Shown piece after piece: positions 7,444 to 16,905 of a stretch of DNA of 39,874 nucleotides. The DNA is from Lachnoclostridium sp. UBA1308. Its GTDB lineage: Bacteria > Bacillota > Clostridia > Lachnospirales > Lachnospiraceae. The first letter of the stretch is position 1; the number at the start of each line of letters is the position of its first letter. Made by a program: the position numbers and the translations under genes. The notes under the pieces were generated by a model. The model made no database searches. It had not been told where the DNA came from and was given only the letters and a program-made list of their open reading frames with translations. The stretch is taken from NCBI GenBank assembly GCA_002307215.1, contig DBTU01000037.1, forward strand, positions 47,381-87,254, in the 5' to 3' direction.

Positions 7444-9378
7444 ATGGACCGGACTAAATATTATATATCTTTTTATATATCATCTTTATTAGGTTTTTTT
7501 TGTATACTTATTATTAGTACTAATCTCTTTCAATATATGACCACTTGTTTTATTTTCTTATTATCATTTATTGCTACTTATTCCTATCTAAAACACAAAA
7601 TTATGGTATTTAAATTACCTTCATCTCTATTATATTTTATACCCATAATTCCTTTTGTCATCGTATCAATATATGGCTTTATTTCCCCTATAAATAAAGA
7701 ATATGATTTAACAGGAAAATATTATGCATCCTTCTTAATTCCTTCATATGCTATGATTATTGTAATTATTCTAACCATTATCTATTTAATCTTTAATGAT
7801 AGATTGCCTGTTTTCCATAGTAAACTAGCTAAATGGATTTTCGTATTCTTAGGCTTAAGTCTTATCGTAGCTGTCGCAGCCTTATTCCATATCAAATATA
7901 TTATGCCATACGATTTGCATTATGATGCCTATTTTTATCCGGTTTATAGAATTTTAAGCGGTCAATTATTATATGTAGATTTTGAAAATATTTATGGCAA
8001 TTATGCTTATATTATGGCTGCACTCATCCATATAACGGGTGGCGAAAATAATTTAATCAGTAGTTTTTCAACTTGGATATGTATTTTAACCGCAATTAGT
8101 TTTATCTCAATTTATTATATATTGTCTAAAATATGTCGAGATGCATTTTTTAATATACTAGGAATTGCGGCAATTATGTTTTTCCCAACATTATTTCTAA
8201 CTAGACAACAGGGATACTCCTATTATCTGCAATATGTCCCACATCGTATTCTTTTCCCATGTCTTATTTTAGCTTTTATTACATATATATTTTATAGTAA
8301 AAAAATCAAGTATTGGAATATTATTATAGTATTAAATGCTTTTGCAATGTTCTGGAATTTCGAAACAGGTATAATCTGTGCATTAGTAAGTTTTCTATGT
8401 GATATATATTATTTTTTAATAAATTCTATTTCACAAAAAAATATTATTAATGGGAAAAAATATATACGAGAATTATTATTATATATCTTAAAGTGTTTTA
8501 TTAAGTTATGCATTGCTGTCCTTCTGTTTGTATTTATATTGGAATTAATCACTTATATTAGCTCGTCCAATTTAATTAATCCGCTAAAAGCACTATTTGG
8601 CTTGCAAATGTTTTCTGCTGGTATTTTATCTTCCACCAAAATTAATACTTTATATTGGATATTTATCTGGATGATTCCTGGCATAGGTATAACACTGTCT
8701 ATTAAGGCACTATTAGATCATATATTTCATTATAAAGAACCATCATTCAATGAGATCATCCTTTTCCCTTTATCCGTTTTATGTCTCGGTCTTATGACCT
8801 ATGCATTGTTTAAGCAACAGCATCCTTATAATCTATCACCTATATTCTATATTTATATATTAATTATGATTGCCATTTCGCAAAACAAATCATATAATAC
8901 GATACATAAAAATCGTAAAGAGAATTATCATTTTCTGTTTCGTAATATTGTCTTATATAGTATTGTCGGTATAATAGGTTGTTCACTATTTACGAATTAC
9001 ATATATTGTAACCGCGCTACTTATAAGAATGTTGAAGGTTATCTTCCTGAAACATTAGGAGAAATCGAAAAAAATGTTCCTGACCAGAATAAACTTACCA
9101 TAATGACGATTAATAGTAGCTATTTCTATTATTTGCTAGATCTTCCTGATAACAAGAGGTTACCGGCTACAGCAGACTGGTTTGGCGATACACAGTCGGA
9201 ACAAGTGCTTCAATATCTACAAACCTCAGAGGATACAATAGTAATTGATAACCTAACCCTAGCTCACCTTGCATTAAACAAGACAATATATCAACAATTT
9301 GAAGATATTATGAATAAAAGATATCAATCACCCTATATTTCAACAAATGAAAATATACATATTTATCTACTAAAATAA
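7444..9378 (+). CDS. Integral membrane GT-C-type glycosyltransferase
   Basis: A 644-residue protein with roughly a dozen hydrophobic segments. The first large loop contains D-L-H-Y-D-A (Asp 157 and 161) followed by L-S-G-Q-L-L-Y-V-D-F and a Y-G motif. That arrangement is characteristic of GT-C enzymes, which use lipid-phosphate-linked sugars on the outer face of the membrane. A short hydrophilic C-terminal region follows the last membrane span. The start has AAAGGGG upstream. It is the last gene after rmd and ends at a terminator. Visibly more AT-rich than its upstream neighbours, which may point to separate acquisition. The donor and acceptor are unknown; addition of a lipid-linked sugar to the polymer is inferred. 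Confidence 0.75.
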   Translation: MDRTKYYISFYISSLLGFFCILIISTNLFQYMTTCFIFLLSFIATYSYLKHKIMVFKLPSSLLYFIPIIPFVIVSIYGFISPINKEYDLTGKYYASFLIPSYAMIIVIILTIIYLIFNDRLPVFHSKLAKWIFVFLGLSLIVAVAALFHIKYIMPYDLHYDAYFYPVYRILSGQLLYVDFENIYGNYAYIMAALIHITGGENNLISSFSTWICILTAISFISIYYILSKICRDAFFNILGIAAIMFFPTLFLTRQQGYSYYLQYVPHRILFPCLILAFITYIFYSKKIKYWNIIIVLNAFAMFWNFETGIICALVSFLCDIYYFLINSISQKNIINGKKYIRELLLYILKCFIKLCIAVLLFVFILELITYISSSNLINPLKALFGLQMFSAGILSSTKINTLYWIFIWMIPGIGITLSIKALLDHIFHYKEPSFNEIILFPLSVLCLGLMTYALFKQQHPYNLSPIFYIYILIMIAISQNKSYNTIHKNRKENYHFLFRNIVLYSIVGIIGCSLFTNYIYCNRATYKNVEGYLPETLGEIEKNVPDQNKLTIMTINSSYFYYLLDLPDNKRLPATADWFGDTQSEQVLQYLQTSEDTIVIDNLTLAHLALNKTIYQQFEDIMNKRYQSPYISTNENIHIYLLK

Positions 9379-9394
9379 ATATATCATCGTATAT

Positions 9395-9437
9395 AAAAAA
9401 GAACGTTACCGATCAAAAACCGGCAACGTTCTTTTTT
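9395..9437. terminator. Bidirectional rho-independent terminator
   Basis: Inverted repeat AAAAAAGAACGTTACCG (9395-9411) and CGGCAACGTTCTTTTTT (9421-9437), with a 9-base loop, lies between two convergent operons. The single mismatch is A-C on the plus-strand RNA but a G-U wobble on the minus-strand RNA, so it should stop both transcripts, slightly better for the minus strand. Confidence 0.9.
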
Positions 9438-9470
9438 ATCTTATAATGAATAATCATACTTTATAACATA

Positions 9471-10403
9471 TTAAAAATTAATTCGTTCTTCTTCAACTAC
9501 TAATGGCCTTTTCATTACTCGTGTATTAATATTGAGAATATATTCACCTAATAATCCAATGAAAAATATCTGAATAGATCCAATTAGAAATACACCTATT
9601 AATATCGGCGCCAAGCCCATAGGAAACTTATCCCAAAATAATATTTTCAGTACAAAATAAATCAGAGCAATAACAAGACTTACTGCAGAAAAAGAAAAGC
9701 CTATAATAGTAGCAAATCTCATTAAAACTTTTGAATATGACGTGATACCTAACATCCCAATATCATATAATGTATACCAATTATTTTTCGTCTTGCCATG
9801 TATTCTCTTCTGCTGCTCATACTTTATTTCTTTTCTTTGAAAACCCAATTCAGATACAATTCCACGTAAGTATGGCATTGGATCATCTAATTTATTCATA
9901 ACTTCTATGAATTGCTTATCATACAAACCAAATCCTGTAAAATGTTCTATCTGCTCAACCTCGGCCATCTTTTTTATGGCTTTATAATAAATGCTTCTAA
10001 AAAAATACATTAATTTATTTTCTTTACTTTTGTTTTTTATACCAACAACAATTTTATTACCATTTTCCCACTCTTCAATAAATTTTGTGATCATCTCCGG
10101 GGGATCTTGTAAATCACAACACATAAATATCGTACAGTCTCCTGTTGTCTGACACATTCCATGATAAGGTGAACGTATATGCCCAAAGTTTTTAGCATTA
10201 AAGATTGCTTTAATATTACTGTTCTCCGTGCATAATAACCTAATTTTTTGACGAGTTGAGTCTGTTGAATAATTATCAATAAAAACAATTTCATAATCAT
10301 ATTTAGATAATACAGTATTGAAAATATTAACCAATCTACTGCTAATTAATACAACGTTATCCTCTTCATTAAATGAAGGTATAAGAATAGATATTTTTTT
10401 CAT
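9471..10403 (-). CDS. GtrB/DPM1-like undecaprenyl-phosphate glycosyltransferase (GT2)
   Basis: A 310-residue GT2 enzyme with a GT-A domain (residues 1-~225) and two C-terminal membrane segments (~230-255 and ~265-290), the architecture of GtrB, ArnC and polyisoprenyl-phosphate sugar synthases. I-L-I-P-S-F-N-E-E-D-N begins the fold and C-C-D-L-Q-D-P-P-E carries the metal-binding acidic motif. It should move a sugar from a nucleotide sugar to undecaprenyl phosphate. The ATG at 10403 has GAAGGAG eight bases before it and overlaps the stop of the preceding gene by four bases (ATGA), so the two are translationally coupled. A GtrA-like protein is encoded in the same operon, which supports a lipid-linked sugar that is flipped outward. 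Last gene of the long minus-strand run. Confidence 0.88.
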   Translation of the reverse strand: MKKISILIPSFNEEDNVVLISSRLVNIFNTVLSKYDYEIVFIDNYSTDSTRQKIRLLCTENSNIKAIFNAKNFGHIRSPYHGMCQTTGDCTIFMCCDLQDPPEMITKFIEEWENGNKIVVGIKNKSKENKLMYFFRSIYYKAIKKMAEVEQIEHFTGFGLYDKQFIEVMNKLDDPMPYLRGIVSELGFQRKEIKYEQQKRIHGKTKNNWYTLYDIGMLGITSYSKVLMRFATIIGFSFSAVSLVIALIYFVLKILFWDKFPMGLAPILIGVFLIGSIQIFFIGLLGEYILNINTRVMKRPLVVEEERINF

Positions 10404-11320
10404 AACATTTTCTCCTTCGTAAACCATTCTAATACCATTTTAATTCCTTTTTCAAAAGGAATACCTGTATAAAATCCTGTGTCAGCTGTTAATTTTGATA
10501 TATCGGCACATAGATGCATTACTTGATTATCAGAATAGTTTTTCTTGCCAATTTCGATATTTAAATCTTTATTGATATTATCCCGAATAATATAGATATA
10601 TTCTGATAACTTTCGTACTTCTCCACTGCCGATACAGTATGTTGCATTTTCTTTACCATTTTTGCCTATTAGATAAAAAGCCCTAGCAGCGTCATCACAA
10701 TACATATAATCCCACAACTGTTCTGATTTTGTAAATTTCGGTACATTTTTTGACATTAATGTTCTGATTGCATACATTATCATAGTATCATTATTATCAT
10801 ATGGGCCATAAACGCTAAAAACTCTCGTCCATATATGTTTCATGCCCAAATCTCTACAGAGTATTCTGCTTAGTTTTCCGGCTGTATACTTTGCTACCCC
10901 ATAAGCAATATCAGGATTTACAGGTGTATCAGGTGATATAATCTTCTCTACCCTGCCATACTCAGCTTGTGATCCTGCTCCTATGAAAGTAGAGCAGCCT
11001 AATCGGTCTGCTAATTCCACCGCATCTAACGTATACTTGATATTATCGTTTTGGCAAATAGCATTATCTCTATTTTTCCGTCCTGTATGATCCCATGCAA
11101 AATGAAAAAAAATCTCGTAATCATCTCTAGCTATATTCAAATGATGAATTTCATCTAAATTACATTCCAGTACCTTAACATATTCAGAAATTGGAATTCT
11201 ATTTATATTACTTGAATCCTTTCTAATAATAGCCAGCACTTTCGTATTATTTTTGATACATTCATTAATTAAGGCAATTCCAAGCATGCTCGTTGCACCT
11301 GTTAAAACAATGCTATTCAT
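10400..11320 (-). CDS. NAD(P)-dependent SDR epimerase/reductase, probable CDP-branched-sugar C-4 branch reductase (YerF/RfbJ-like)
   Basis: A 306-residue extended SDR protein with T-G-A-T-S-M-L-G at the N-terminus, G-A-G-S-Q-A-E-Y-G (catalytic Ser) and Y-G-V-A-K (catalytic Tyr/Lys). Relatives act as CDP-abequose or CDP-paratose synthases or as reductases of CDP-3,6-dideoxyhexose derivatives. Its place, 13 bases after the thiamine enzyme gene and overlapping the GtrB-like gene, suggests that it reduces the ketone left by the thiamine-dependent coupling step, as YerF does in yersiniose synthesis. The exact substrate is an inference; simple 4-keto reduction of CDP-3,6-dideoxy-4-ketoglucose is the main alternative. 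AAGGA stands ten bases before the ATG. Confidence 0.75.
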   Translation of the reverse strand: MNSIVLTGATSMLGIALINECIKNNTKVLAIIRKDSSNINRIPISEYVKVLECNLDEIHHLNIARDDYEIFFHFAWDHTGRKNRDNAICQNDNIKYTLDAVELADRLGCSTFIGAGSQAEYGRVEKIISPDTPVNPDIAYGVAKYTAGKLSRILCRDLGMKHIWTRVFSVYGPYDNNDTMIMYAIRTLMSKNVPKFTKSEQLWDYMYCDDAARAFYLIGKNGKENATYCIGSGEVRKLSEYIYIIRDNINKDLNIEIGKKNYSDNQVMHLCADISKLTADTGFYTGIPFEKGIKMVLEWFTKEKML

Positions 11321-11333
11321 CGTTATTCCATCC

Positions 11334-13127
11334 TTATATTTTATCTCGCTCAGCTATCATATTAGCAGTAACCTCTTCCTTTGGTAAATACGGGAACATA
11401 TCTTCGTAATTTCTTGAAACCAATGTACCGTCAGGGAGTTTATCAGAAGCAATTCTTGGCACAAGTAACTGCCATTCAGGAGTCATAACATCACATATTA
11501 CCGGTCCGTCATACTCAAGAACTTCCTTAATCTTTGCTTCTACTTGATCAACATTCTCGATTCTTACTCCTTTAATACCATATGCTTTTGCAATCTCTAG
11601 AGAGTCAGGACACCATACGCCGGATGTCGGTCCTTCACCAACCAAACGTCCATCCATAAAATTGACTTGAGTATGCCTAATAAGCAAGTATCCGTTATTA
11701 TTAAAAATAAATACCTTTATAGGCAAATTATTATGCTTAATCGTTGCAAATTCCTGAAGATTCATTTGTAAGCTACCATCCCCAGTAATAACAATCGTCG
11801 TTTTTCCTTCATTTGCAATACAGGCACCGATACCGGCAACCCAATAACCCATTGATGAAAGGCCACCTGTAGTAAGATATTTTTGTCCTTTCTTTAGTTT
11901 CCAGCTTTGGCATGTTACATGAAAGCAAGAGCCAGTATCCACCAATATATTAGCCTGATTATCCGCTAACTGAGATAATTTATCAGTAAAATAATATGAA
12001 TTCACTGGTTTATCATTAACATATTCCGGTTGAACTACTGGATATTGATCTTTCCAAGTCTTACAGATAGTAACCCACTCTTCGTAAGAAGGTAGTTTAT
12101 TTTCCTTCAATGCAGATAACATACTCAAAAAAAAGTCCTTACAATCCAGCTTGGCTTTATAATCTATCTTAACCCCCGGTTTATCAAGTTCTTTTTGATC
12201 AATATCAACAACAAATTTATACGCATTCTTTCCGAATGCCTTTGGATTGTGGCCAACTAAGGAAGATGCCAAACGACATCCGACTGATAAAATTAGATCT
12301 GCATTTTGAATGGCAAAATTTGCCGAGCGCTCTCCATAGTTTCCGGGACGGCCTACATAAAGATCATTGTCACTTTCAATTAAATCAATTCCCAGTCTTG
12401 CAGTAATTACCGGAATTCTTGTCTTTGTTATATATTCAAAAAATTCCTTTCTTGCATCAGCCAAACTTACACCTTGTCCAACGAGAAATACAGGTCTTTT
12501 TGCTTCTTTTAACAAGTCGTATGCATGTATTACTGCCTGTTTTAATGTTACTCTCCCCTCTTTTTCATGCTCTGGCTCATATTTTTCTTGATATGATTCA
12601 TTCACTTCGATTTTCTGAATATCCAACGGAACATCAATCCACACGGGTCCGGGTCTTCCTGTTGTTGCATAATAATATGCTTTATCTAAATAGTAAACTA
12701 ATTTTTGAGGATCATCAATTGTTATAAAATACTTTGTTACATTTTCAACCAAAGGCTTAATATTGATTCCTTGTACTCCATATTGACGTATTTTGGTTTC
12801 CTCCTGATATTTTACAAAAGATAATGCGGCCTGTCCGGAAATAACTATCATAGGCGCTGAATCGGTATATCCTCCAACGACTCCATTCATAGCATTTACA
12901 CTTCCCGGGCCGGCAGTTACAAGTGCAATTGCAGGTTTATTCTTTAATCTACCATATGCATCTGCAGCCATTGCAGCAGATTGTTCATGATGAGTACAGA
13001 TGATTCTGTAATTCTTATTTTTACCAACCGCATCATTGAGCCACATAGCTTGACCGCCTGAGACCATAAAAGTAGTATCAATCCCTTTTTTTGCAAAATA
13101 ATTAAAAATAAACTCTGAAACATTCAT
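11334..13127 (-). CDS. Thiamine-diphosphate enzyme, acetolactate-synthase-like (YerE-like sugar-branching candidate)
   Basis: A 597-residue three-domain ThDP enzyme. The activating Glu48 is in T-H-H-E-Q-S-A-A-M-A; T-A-G-P-G-S-V-N follows near 71. The cofactor motif G-D-G (449-451) through N-N-N-G-Y (476-480) is complete. The central domain retains the FAD-type fold of acetohydroxyacid synthases. No regulatory small subunit and no other valine/isoleucine genes are nearby. It lies between CDP-dideoxyhexose and aldolase genes. YerE of Yersinia, a FAD/ThDP enzyme, transfers an acetyl unit from pyruvate to C-4 of CDP-3,6-dideoxy-4-ketoglucose, and this protein is proposed to do equivalent chemistry, perhaps with a longer 2-oxo acid. 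GGAGG lies six bases before the ATG. Confidence 0.85.
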   Translation of the reverse strand: MNVSEFIFNYFAKKGIDTTFMVSGGQAMWLNDAVGKNKNYRIICTHHEQSAAMAADAYGRLKNKPAIALVTAGPGSVNAMNGVVGGYTDSAPMIVISGQAALSFVKYQEETKIRQYGVQGINIKPLVENVTKYFITIDDPQKLVYYLDKAYYYATTGRPGPVWIDVPLDIQKIEVNESYQEKYEPEHEKEGRVTLKQAVIHAYDLLKEAKRPVFLVGQGVSLADARKEFFEYITKTRIPVITARLGIDLIESDNDLYVGRPGNYGERSANFAIQNADLILSVGCRLASSLVGHNPKAFGKNAYKFVVDIDQKELDKPGVKIDYKAKLDCKDFFLSMLSALKENKLPSYEEWVTICKTWKDQYPVVQPEYVNDKPVNSYYFTDKLSQLADNQANILVDTGSCFHVTCQSWKLKKGQKYLTTGGLSSMGYWVAGIGACIANEGKTTIVITGDGSLQMNLQEFATIKHNNLPIKVFIFNNNGYLLIRHTQVNFMDGRLVGEGPTSGVWCPDSLEIAKAYGIKGVRIENVDQVEAKIKEVLEYDGPVICDVMTPEWQLLVPRIASDKLPDGTLVSRNYEDMFPYLPKEEVTANMIAERDKI

Positions 13128-13148
13128 ATTGCACCTCCATTTGTCGTT

Positions 13149-14192
13149 TTATAATAAAGAACCTAATTGATAAGCTGTACTATCCACTTTTATAGGATTA
13201 CTAAGTTTTTCGGCAATTTCAACTATCATATCCTCTTGACCTCCAACGACTTTCCTTTTACCTAATTCAATAAAAATATCTCTGGGATCAACATTAAATT
13301 CTTTTGCAGCTCTTTCAACATGTATTTTAAATGCAGAGAAGACGCCGGACATACCACTTATAATACTTAATGGAGATAAGCCAAAATCATTTCCCATAAT
13401 ACCTGGCATTATCTCCTCACTGGCATCCAACATTCTATATAAATTAGCATTGGATTTAATACCATTTTTCTCCATTAGTGCAACAAATGCCTCTAATTGG
13501 CAATTCCCCGCACCGGCACCAAACCCTCTTAAAGTACCATCTATTATGGACGCACCTTCTTGGTAAGCTATATAAGCATTTGCTACAGCTAAGCCAAGAT
13601 TATTATGTGAATGAAAACCAATTCTAATATCTAGCTTTTCATACAAATTAGACACTGTTCTTTTCACCAATTCAGGAGTGGATGCACCGGCCGAATCCAT
13701 TATAATAACGCCTTTTGCTCCATATGATTGCATTTTTAGTGCTTCATCAACAATCATCTCAGTTGAAGCCATATGATACATCATTAGTACCCCATAAACT
13801 TCTTTATTTTGCTTAGCAACATATTCAATGTGTTGTTTTGTAGTATCTGCCTCCGTACAATGACACCCTATCGTAAATAAATCAACACCATATTCGATTG
13901 CAGGCTGGATATTATCATGAATTGTTCCAAATCCAGGAATCATATAGACTCCTAATTTTGTTTTCTCCAGATTTTTACGAGCAGTTACAAGCATTTCTTG
14001 ATCACTTAACAAAGAAAGACCGACTTGCAGTGACGATGCTCCCAATCCGTTGCCATGTCCTACAATAACAGTATACATTCCTGCAGAATCCATCGCAAGA
14101 CAATAATCTTCTATATTTTTCTTTGTTAATTGGTGTTGTATGGCATGCGATCCATCCCGTAAAGTTGAGTCAAAAAATCTTAATTTACTCAT
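13149..14192 (-). CDS. 4-hydroxy-2-oxovalerate aldolase-like enzyme (DmpG/BphI/MhpE family)
   Basis: A 347-residue class II pyruvate aldolase of the DmpG type. F-D-S-T-L-R-D-G-S-H-A at 7-17 carries the metal ligand Asp13, the transition-state Arg12 and the catalytic His16. G-F-H-S-H-N-N-L-G at 192-200 carries ligands His194 and His196. G-H-G-N-G-L-G near 45 replaces the family's GHGDGLG. Relatives cleave 4-hydroxy-2-oxopentanoate to pyruvate and acetaldehyde, reversibly, and form a channelling complex with an acetaldehyde dehydrogenase. Exactly that partner is encoded immediately upstream, with a 4-base ATGA overlap. No aromatic catabolism genes are present, so a biosynthetic aldol reaction is inferred. 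GGGGAGG precedes the ATG. Confidence 0.9.
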   Translation of the reverse strand: MSKLRFFDSTLRDGSHAIQHQLTKKNIEDYCLAMDSAGMYTVIVGHGNGLGASSLQVGLSLLSDQEMLVTARKNLEKTKLGVYMIPGFGTIHDNIQPAIEYGVDLFTIGCHCTEADTTKQHIEYVAKQNKEVYGVLMMYHMASTEMIVDEALKMQSYGAKGVIIMDSAGASTPELVKRTVSNLYEKLDIRIGFHSHNNLGLAVANAYIAYQEGASIIDGTLRGFGAGAGNCQLEAFVALMEKNGIKSNANLYRMLDASEEIMPGIMGNDFGLSPLSIISGMSGVFSAFKIHVERAAKEFNVDPRDIFIELGKRKVVGGQEDMIVEIAEKLSNPIKVDSTAYQLGSLL

Positions 14193-15073
14193 AAGCTTTT
14201 CCTCCCCTTCAATCTATTTACTGCATATTTCTCAGCTATTTCAATCGCTGCACAAGTAATTATATCTAAATTCCCTGAGTATTTTGGTAAATAGTCACCT
14301 TGACCAATTACTTCGACAATAGTAGTAACCCTGCCATTTTCAAATGTAGGCTCCAAAACGAGATGATACCCCGGAACATATTTTCTTATTTTTTCAACCA
14401 TATCATTAATTGATTTTTTTATTTTTATCATATCCGGATTATCAATAATTGAGTATAAGGTATTTCTCATTGTGATTGGCGGTTCTGCAGGATTTAAAAT
14501 AATAATAGCTTTCGTATTTTGAACTCCCGTAAAATGAGTAATAGCTTCTCTAGTCGTCTGGGTAAATTCATCAATATTATTTCTTGTACCTGTTCCAGCA
14601 GATTTTGACGAAATACTTGCAACAACTTCAAAGTATTTTACGTTTGAGCAAACCTCTGAAATGGCATAAGCAATTGGTATTGTAGCCTGACCTCCACAAG
14701 TGATTAGATTAACATTATCTGTTTCAAGTGACCCATCAAGATTAATGACAGGAATGCACATTACTCCAACCCGTGCCGGTGTAAGGTCAACAGTAAATTT
14801 CTTTAATTGTTTTAGAATAGGAGCATTATACCTATGAACACTGGCTGACGTAGCATCAAATACAATATCACAGCAATCCGGATCATTCATAATAGCATTG
14901 ATTGAATCATATGATACTCTTATCCCAAGTTCCTGTGCTATTTTAATACCTGCTGAATCAAGATTTCTACCTGCAAATAAACTACATTCAAGTATCTCAG
15001 ATCTTTGTAATTTCAGTAAAATATCTGTTCCAATATTTCCAGTTCCTATGATAGCAACTTTAGTCTTCTCCAT
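14189..15073 (-). CDS. Acetaldehyde dehydrogenase (acylating), DmpF/BphJ-like
   Basis: A 294-residue protein matching the CoA-acylating acetaldehyde dehydrogenase family that pairs with DmpG-type aldolases. I-G-T-G-N-I-G-T-D-I at 9-18 binds NAD, and the nucleophile Cys126 is in T-C-G-G-Q-A-T-I-P. Length is slightly below the usual ~310. In degradative operons it turns channelled acetaldehyde into acetyl-CoA. In this setting the reverse direction, acetyl-CoA to acetaldehyde to feed the aldolase, is more plausible but unproven. AAGGAG lies seven bases before the ATG. It is translationally coupled to the aldolase gene, which favours equimolar complex formation. Confidence 0.9.
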   Translation of the reverse strand: MEKTKVAIIGTGNIGTDILLKLQRSEILECSLFAGRNLDSAGIKIAQELGIRVSYDSINAIMNDPDCCDIVFDATSASVHRYNAPILKQLKKFTVDLTPARVGVMCIPVINLDGSLETDNVNLITCGGQATIPIAYAISEVCSNVKYFEVVASISSKSAGTGTRNNIDEFTQTTREAITHFTGVQNTKAIIILNPAEPPITMRNTLYSIIDNPDMIKIKKSINDMVEKIRKYVPGYHLVLEPTFENGRVTTIVEVIGQGDYLPKYSGNLDIITCAAIEIAEKYAVNRLKGRKSL

Positions 15074-15108
15074 CCATTATCTCCTTTTGTAATCATGTGC
15101 TTAAGTAA

Positions 15109-15540
15109 TTATTTAAATGCCCAAAACTTATTTAATAAAAAATTTATTGGTATAGTAATTATTAAATTTATAATTGGGGCAATTAATACTGATATACCCA
15201 AAATATGAACCCAAAAATATAATAGTACCGTTGTTAAAATAAAAGTTAAGCCATATGAGATGAATACTTTTACTATAACGAACTTATTTGTATCTCCAGT
15301 TTCAATCTTTTTAAAAACAAATTTACTATTCCAATAATAAGCATTAAAAACACTAATTACAAACGCAATCGAGTTTGATAAAATGTAATGCAACCCGATA
15401 AAGACACAAATATAATAAATTGCCAAACTTATAAATGTATTAGAGAAACCTACAATCCCAAATTTTATAAATTGCATGCAAAATTGCAGAAAAGTTCCTT
15501 TTGAATCGATGCCCAATCTATGAAATTCTCTTTTTAACAT
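15109..15540 (-). CDS. GtrA-like membrane protein
   Basis: A 143-residue protein with four hydrophobic segments and the GtrA-family start F-I-K-F-G-I-V-G-F-S-N-T at about residues 25-36. GtrA-like proteins are thought to flip undecaprenyl-phosphate-linked single sugars or otherwise assist GtrB-type systems; biochemical proof is limited. The ATG overlaps the end of the ddhC-like gene by seven bases. A GtrB-like enzyme is encoded at the end of the same operon and GT-C proteins at its upstream side, so all three parts of a periplasm-side glycosylation system are present. The 35-base gap to the dehydrogenase gene holds its AAGGAG site. Confidence 0.85.
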   Translation of the reverse strand: MLKREFHRLGIDSKGTFLQFCMQFIKFGIVGFSNTFISLAIYYICVFIGLHYILSNSIAFVISVFNAYYWNSKFVFKKIETGDTNKFVIVKVFISYGLTFILTTVLLYFWVHILGISVLIAPIINLIITIPINFLLNKFWAFK

Positions 15541-16871
15541 TCAACAGCTTCCTTTAGTGTTTTTATCATATAGTCTATCATACTCTCACTCATTCCCGGA
15601 TAAACTCCTATCCAGAAGGTATCATTCATGATAATATCGGTATTTGTCAATTCACCTGATACCCTAAATCCTTCATTCATAGCTCTCATTTCGTCAAAGC
15701 AAGGATGCTTTGTTAAATTTCCTGCAAACAGCATTCTTGTCTGAACACCATGATCTTCAATATATTGGACAACTTTATTACGATTAATGCCTTGCTTACA
15801 TGTTATTAAAAAGCCAAACCAGCTAGGATCTGAATTTTCACATGCTTCAGGTAAAATGAACTTGTCCTCCATCTGTTTTAAGCCTTGTAATATTCTGTTA
15901 AAGTTTTGTTTTCTTTTTTCAACAAAGGTCGGGAATTTTTTAAGCTGTGCACATCCAACAGCTGCCTGCATATCAGTAGCTTTCAGATTATAACCGAAAT
16001 GAGAATATACATATTTATGATCATATCCTAGTGGCAGTTCACCATATTGCTTATCAAATCTATGACCGCATAAGTTATCTCGACCGGAAGGACAGATGCA
16101 ATCTCTTCCCCAATCTCTGAGGGATTTGACAATTTTACTCAACAGTGGATTATCGGTATATACAGCTCCGCCCTCTCCCATCGTCATATGATGGGGTGGA
16201 TAGAAACTCGATGTACCAATGTCACCGATAGTACCTGTCTGCTTAGTAACTCCATCGATTGTATAAGTTGACCCAAGTGCATCACAATTATCTTCCACTA
16301 ACCACAGATTATATTTTTTACATATTTTCTTTATAGCACCTAGATCAAATGGATTACCTAATGTATGGGCTATCATTATTGCTTTTGTTCTATCAGAAAT
16401 AGCCTCCTCTATTTTCGTGGTATCAATATTATATTGAGGGATAGTTACATCAACAAATACCGGAACTGCCCCAAATTGAATAATTGCTGACACAGTAGTC
16501 GGAAAGCCCGCAGCTACAGTAATAACCTCATCTCCTCTTCTGATTGTTCTATCACCAAGCAAAGGAGAAGTTAGTGCCATAAATGCTAGTAAGTTTGCAG
16601 ATGATCCTGAGTTTACTAAGGAGCAGTATTTAATCCCTAGATATTTGGAAAATTCCTTTTCGAATTGATCAGCATATCTTCCTGCGGTTAACCAAAACTC
16701 TAATGAACTATCAACAAGGTTTACCATTTCATCATGGTCATATACTCTGGATGCATATGGTATTCTGTTTCCTTCTTTATACGCCGGTTTTGTATGATAC
16801 TTATCACAATACTGTGAAACCAAATCTAATATTTCTTGTTTTGCCTGTTGTTCCGTTAAACTATCAAACAT
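15534..16871 (-). CDS. ddhC: CDP-4-dehydro-6-deoxyglucose 3-dehydratase (E1, RfbH/DdhC)
   Basis: A 445-residue PMP- and [2Fe-2S]-dependent dehydratase of the DegT aminotransferase fold that removes the C-3 hydroxyl of CDP-4-keto-6-deoxyglucose. F-Y-P-P-H-H-M-T-M-G-E-G-G has His (about 228) in place of the usual PLP-binding lysine, the hallmark of this family. The four iron-sulfur cysteines are visible: one in E-D-N-C-D (196) and three in D-C-I-C through D-N-L-C (258, 260, 268). The ATG at 16871 has AAGGA nine bases upstream; the ATG three codons earlier abuts it. The matching E3 reductase (RfbI/DdhD) is not in the window. Confidence 0.95.
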   Translation of the reverse strand: MFDSLTEQQAKQEILDLVSQYCDKYHTKPAYKEGNRIPYASRVYDHDEMVNLVDSSLEFWLTAGRYADQFEKEFSKYLGIKYCSLVNSGSSANLLAFMALTSPLLGDRTIRRGDEVITVAAGFPTTVSAIIQFGAVPVFVDVTIPQYNIDTTKIEEAISDRTKAIMIAHTLGNPFDLGAIKKICKKYNLWLVEDNCDALGSTYTIDGVTKQTGTIGDIGTSSFYPPHHMTMGEGGAVYTDNPLLSKIVKSLRDWGRDCICPSGRDNLCGHRFDKQYGELPLGYDHKYVYSHFGYNLKATDMQAAVGCAQLKKFPTFVEKRKQNFNRILQGLKQMEDKFILPEACENSDPSWFGFLITCKQGINRNKVVQYIEDHGVQTRMLFAGNLTKHPCFDEMRAMNEGFRVSGELTNTDIIMNDTFWIGVYPGMSESMIDYMIKTLKEAVEC

Positions 16872-16905
16872 TCTGTTCATTCCTTTTCTATTCGTATTTA
16901 AAATC

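Noticed and set aside
11334..13127. Acetolactate synthase for branched-chain amino acid synthesis
   Set aside because: No small regulatory subunit and no ilvC, ilvD or leu genes nearby; the gene is embedded among CDP-sugar and aldolase genes. A sugar-branching role fits the context better, though the motif set alone cannot separate them.
13149..15073. Aromatic meta-cleavage catabolic operon
   Set aside because: No dioxygenase, hydrolase or hydratase genes are present, and the pair is coupled to nucleotide-sugar genes.
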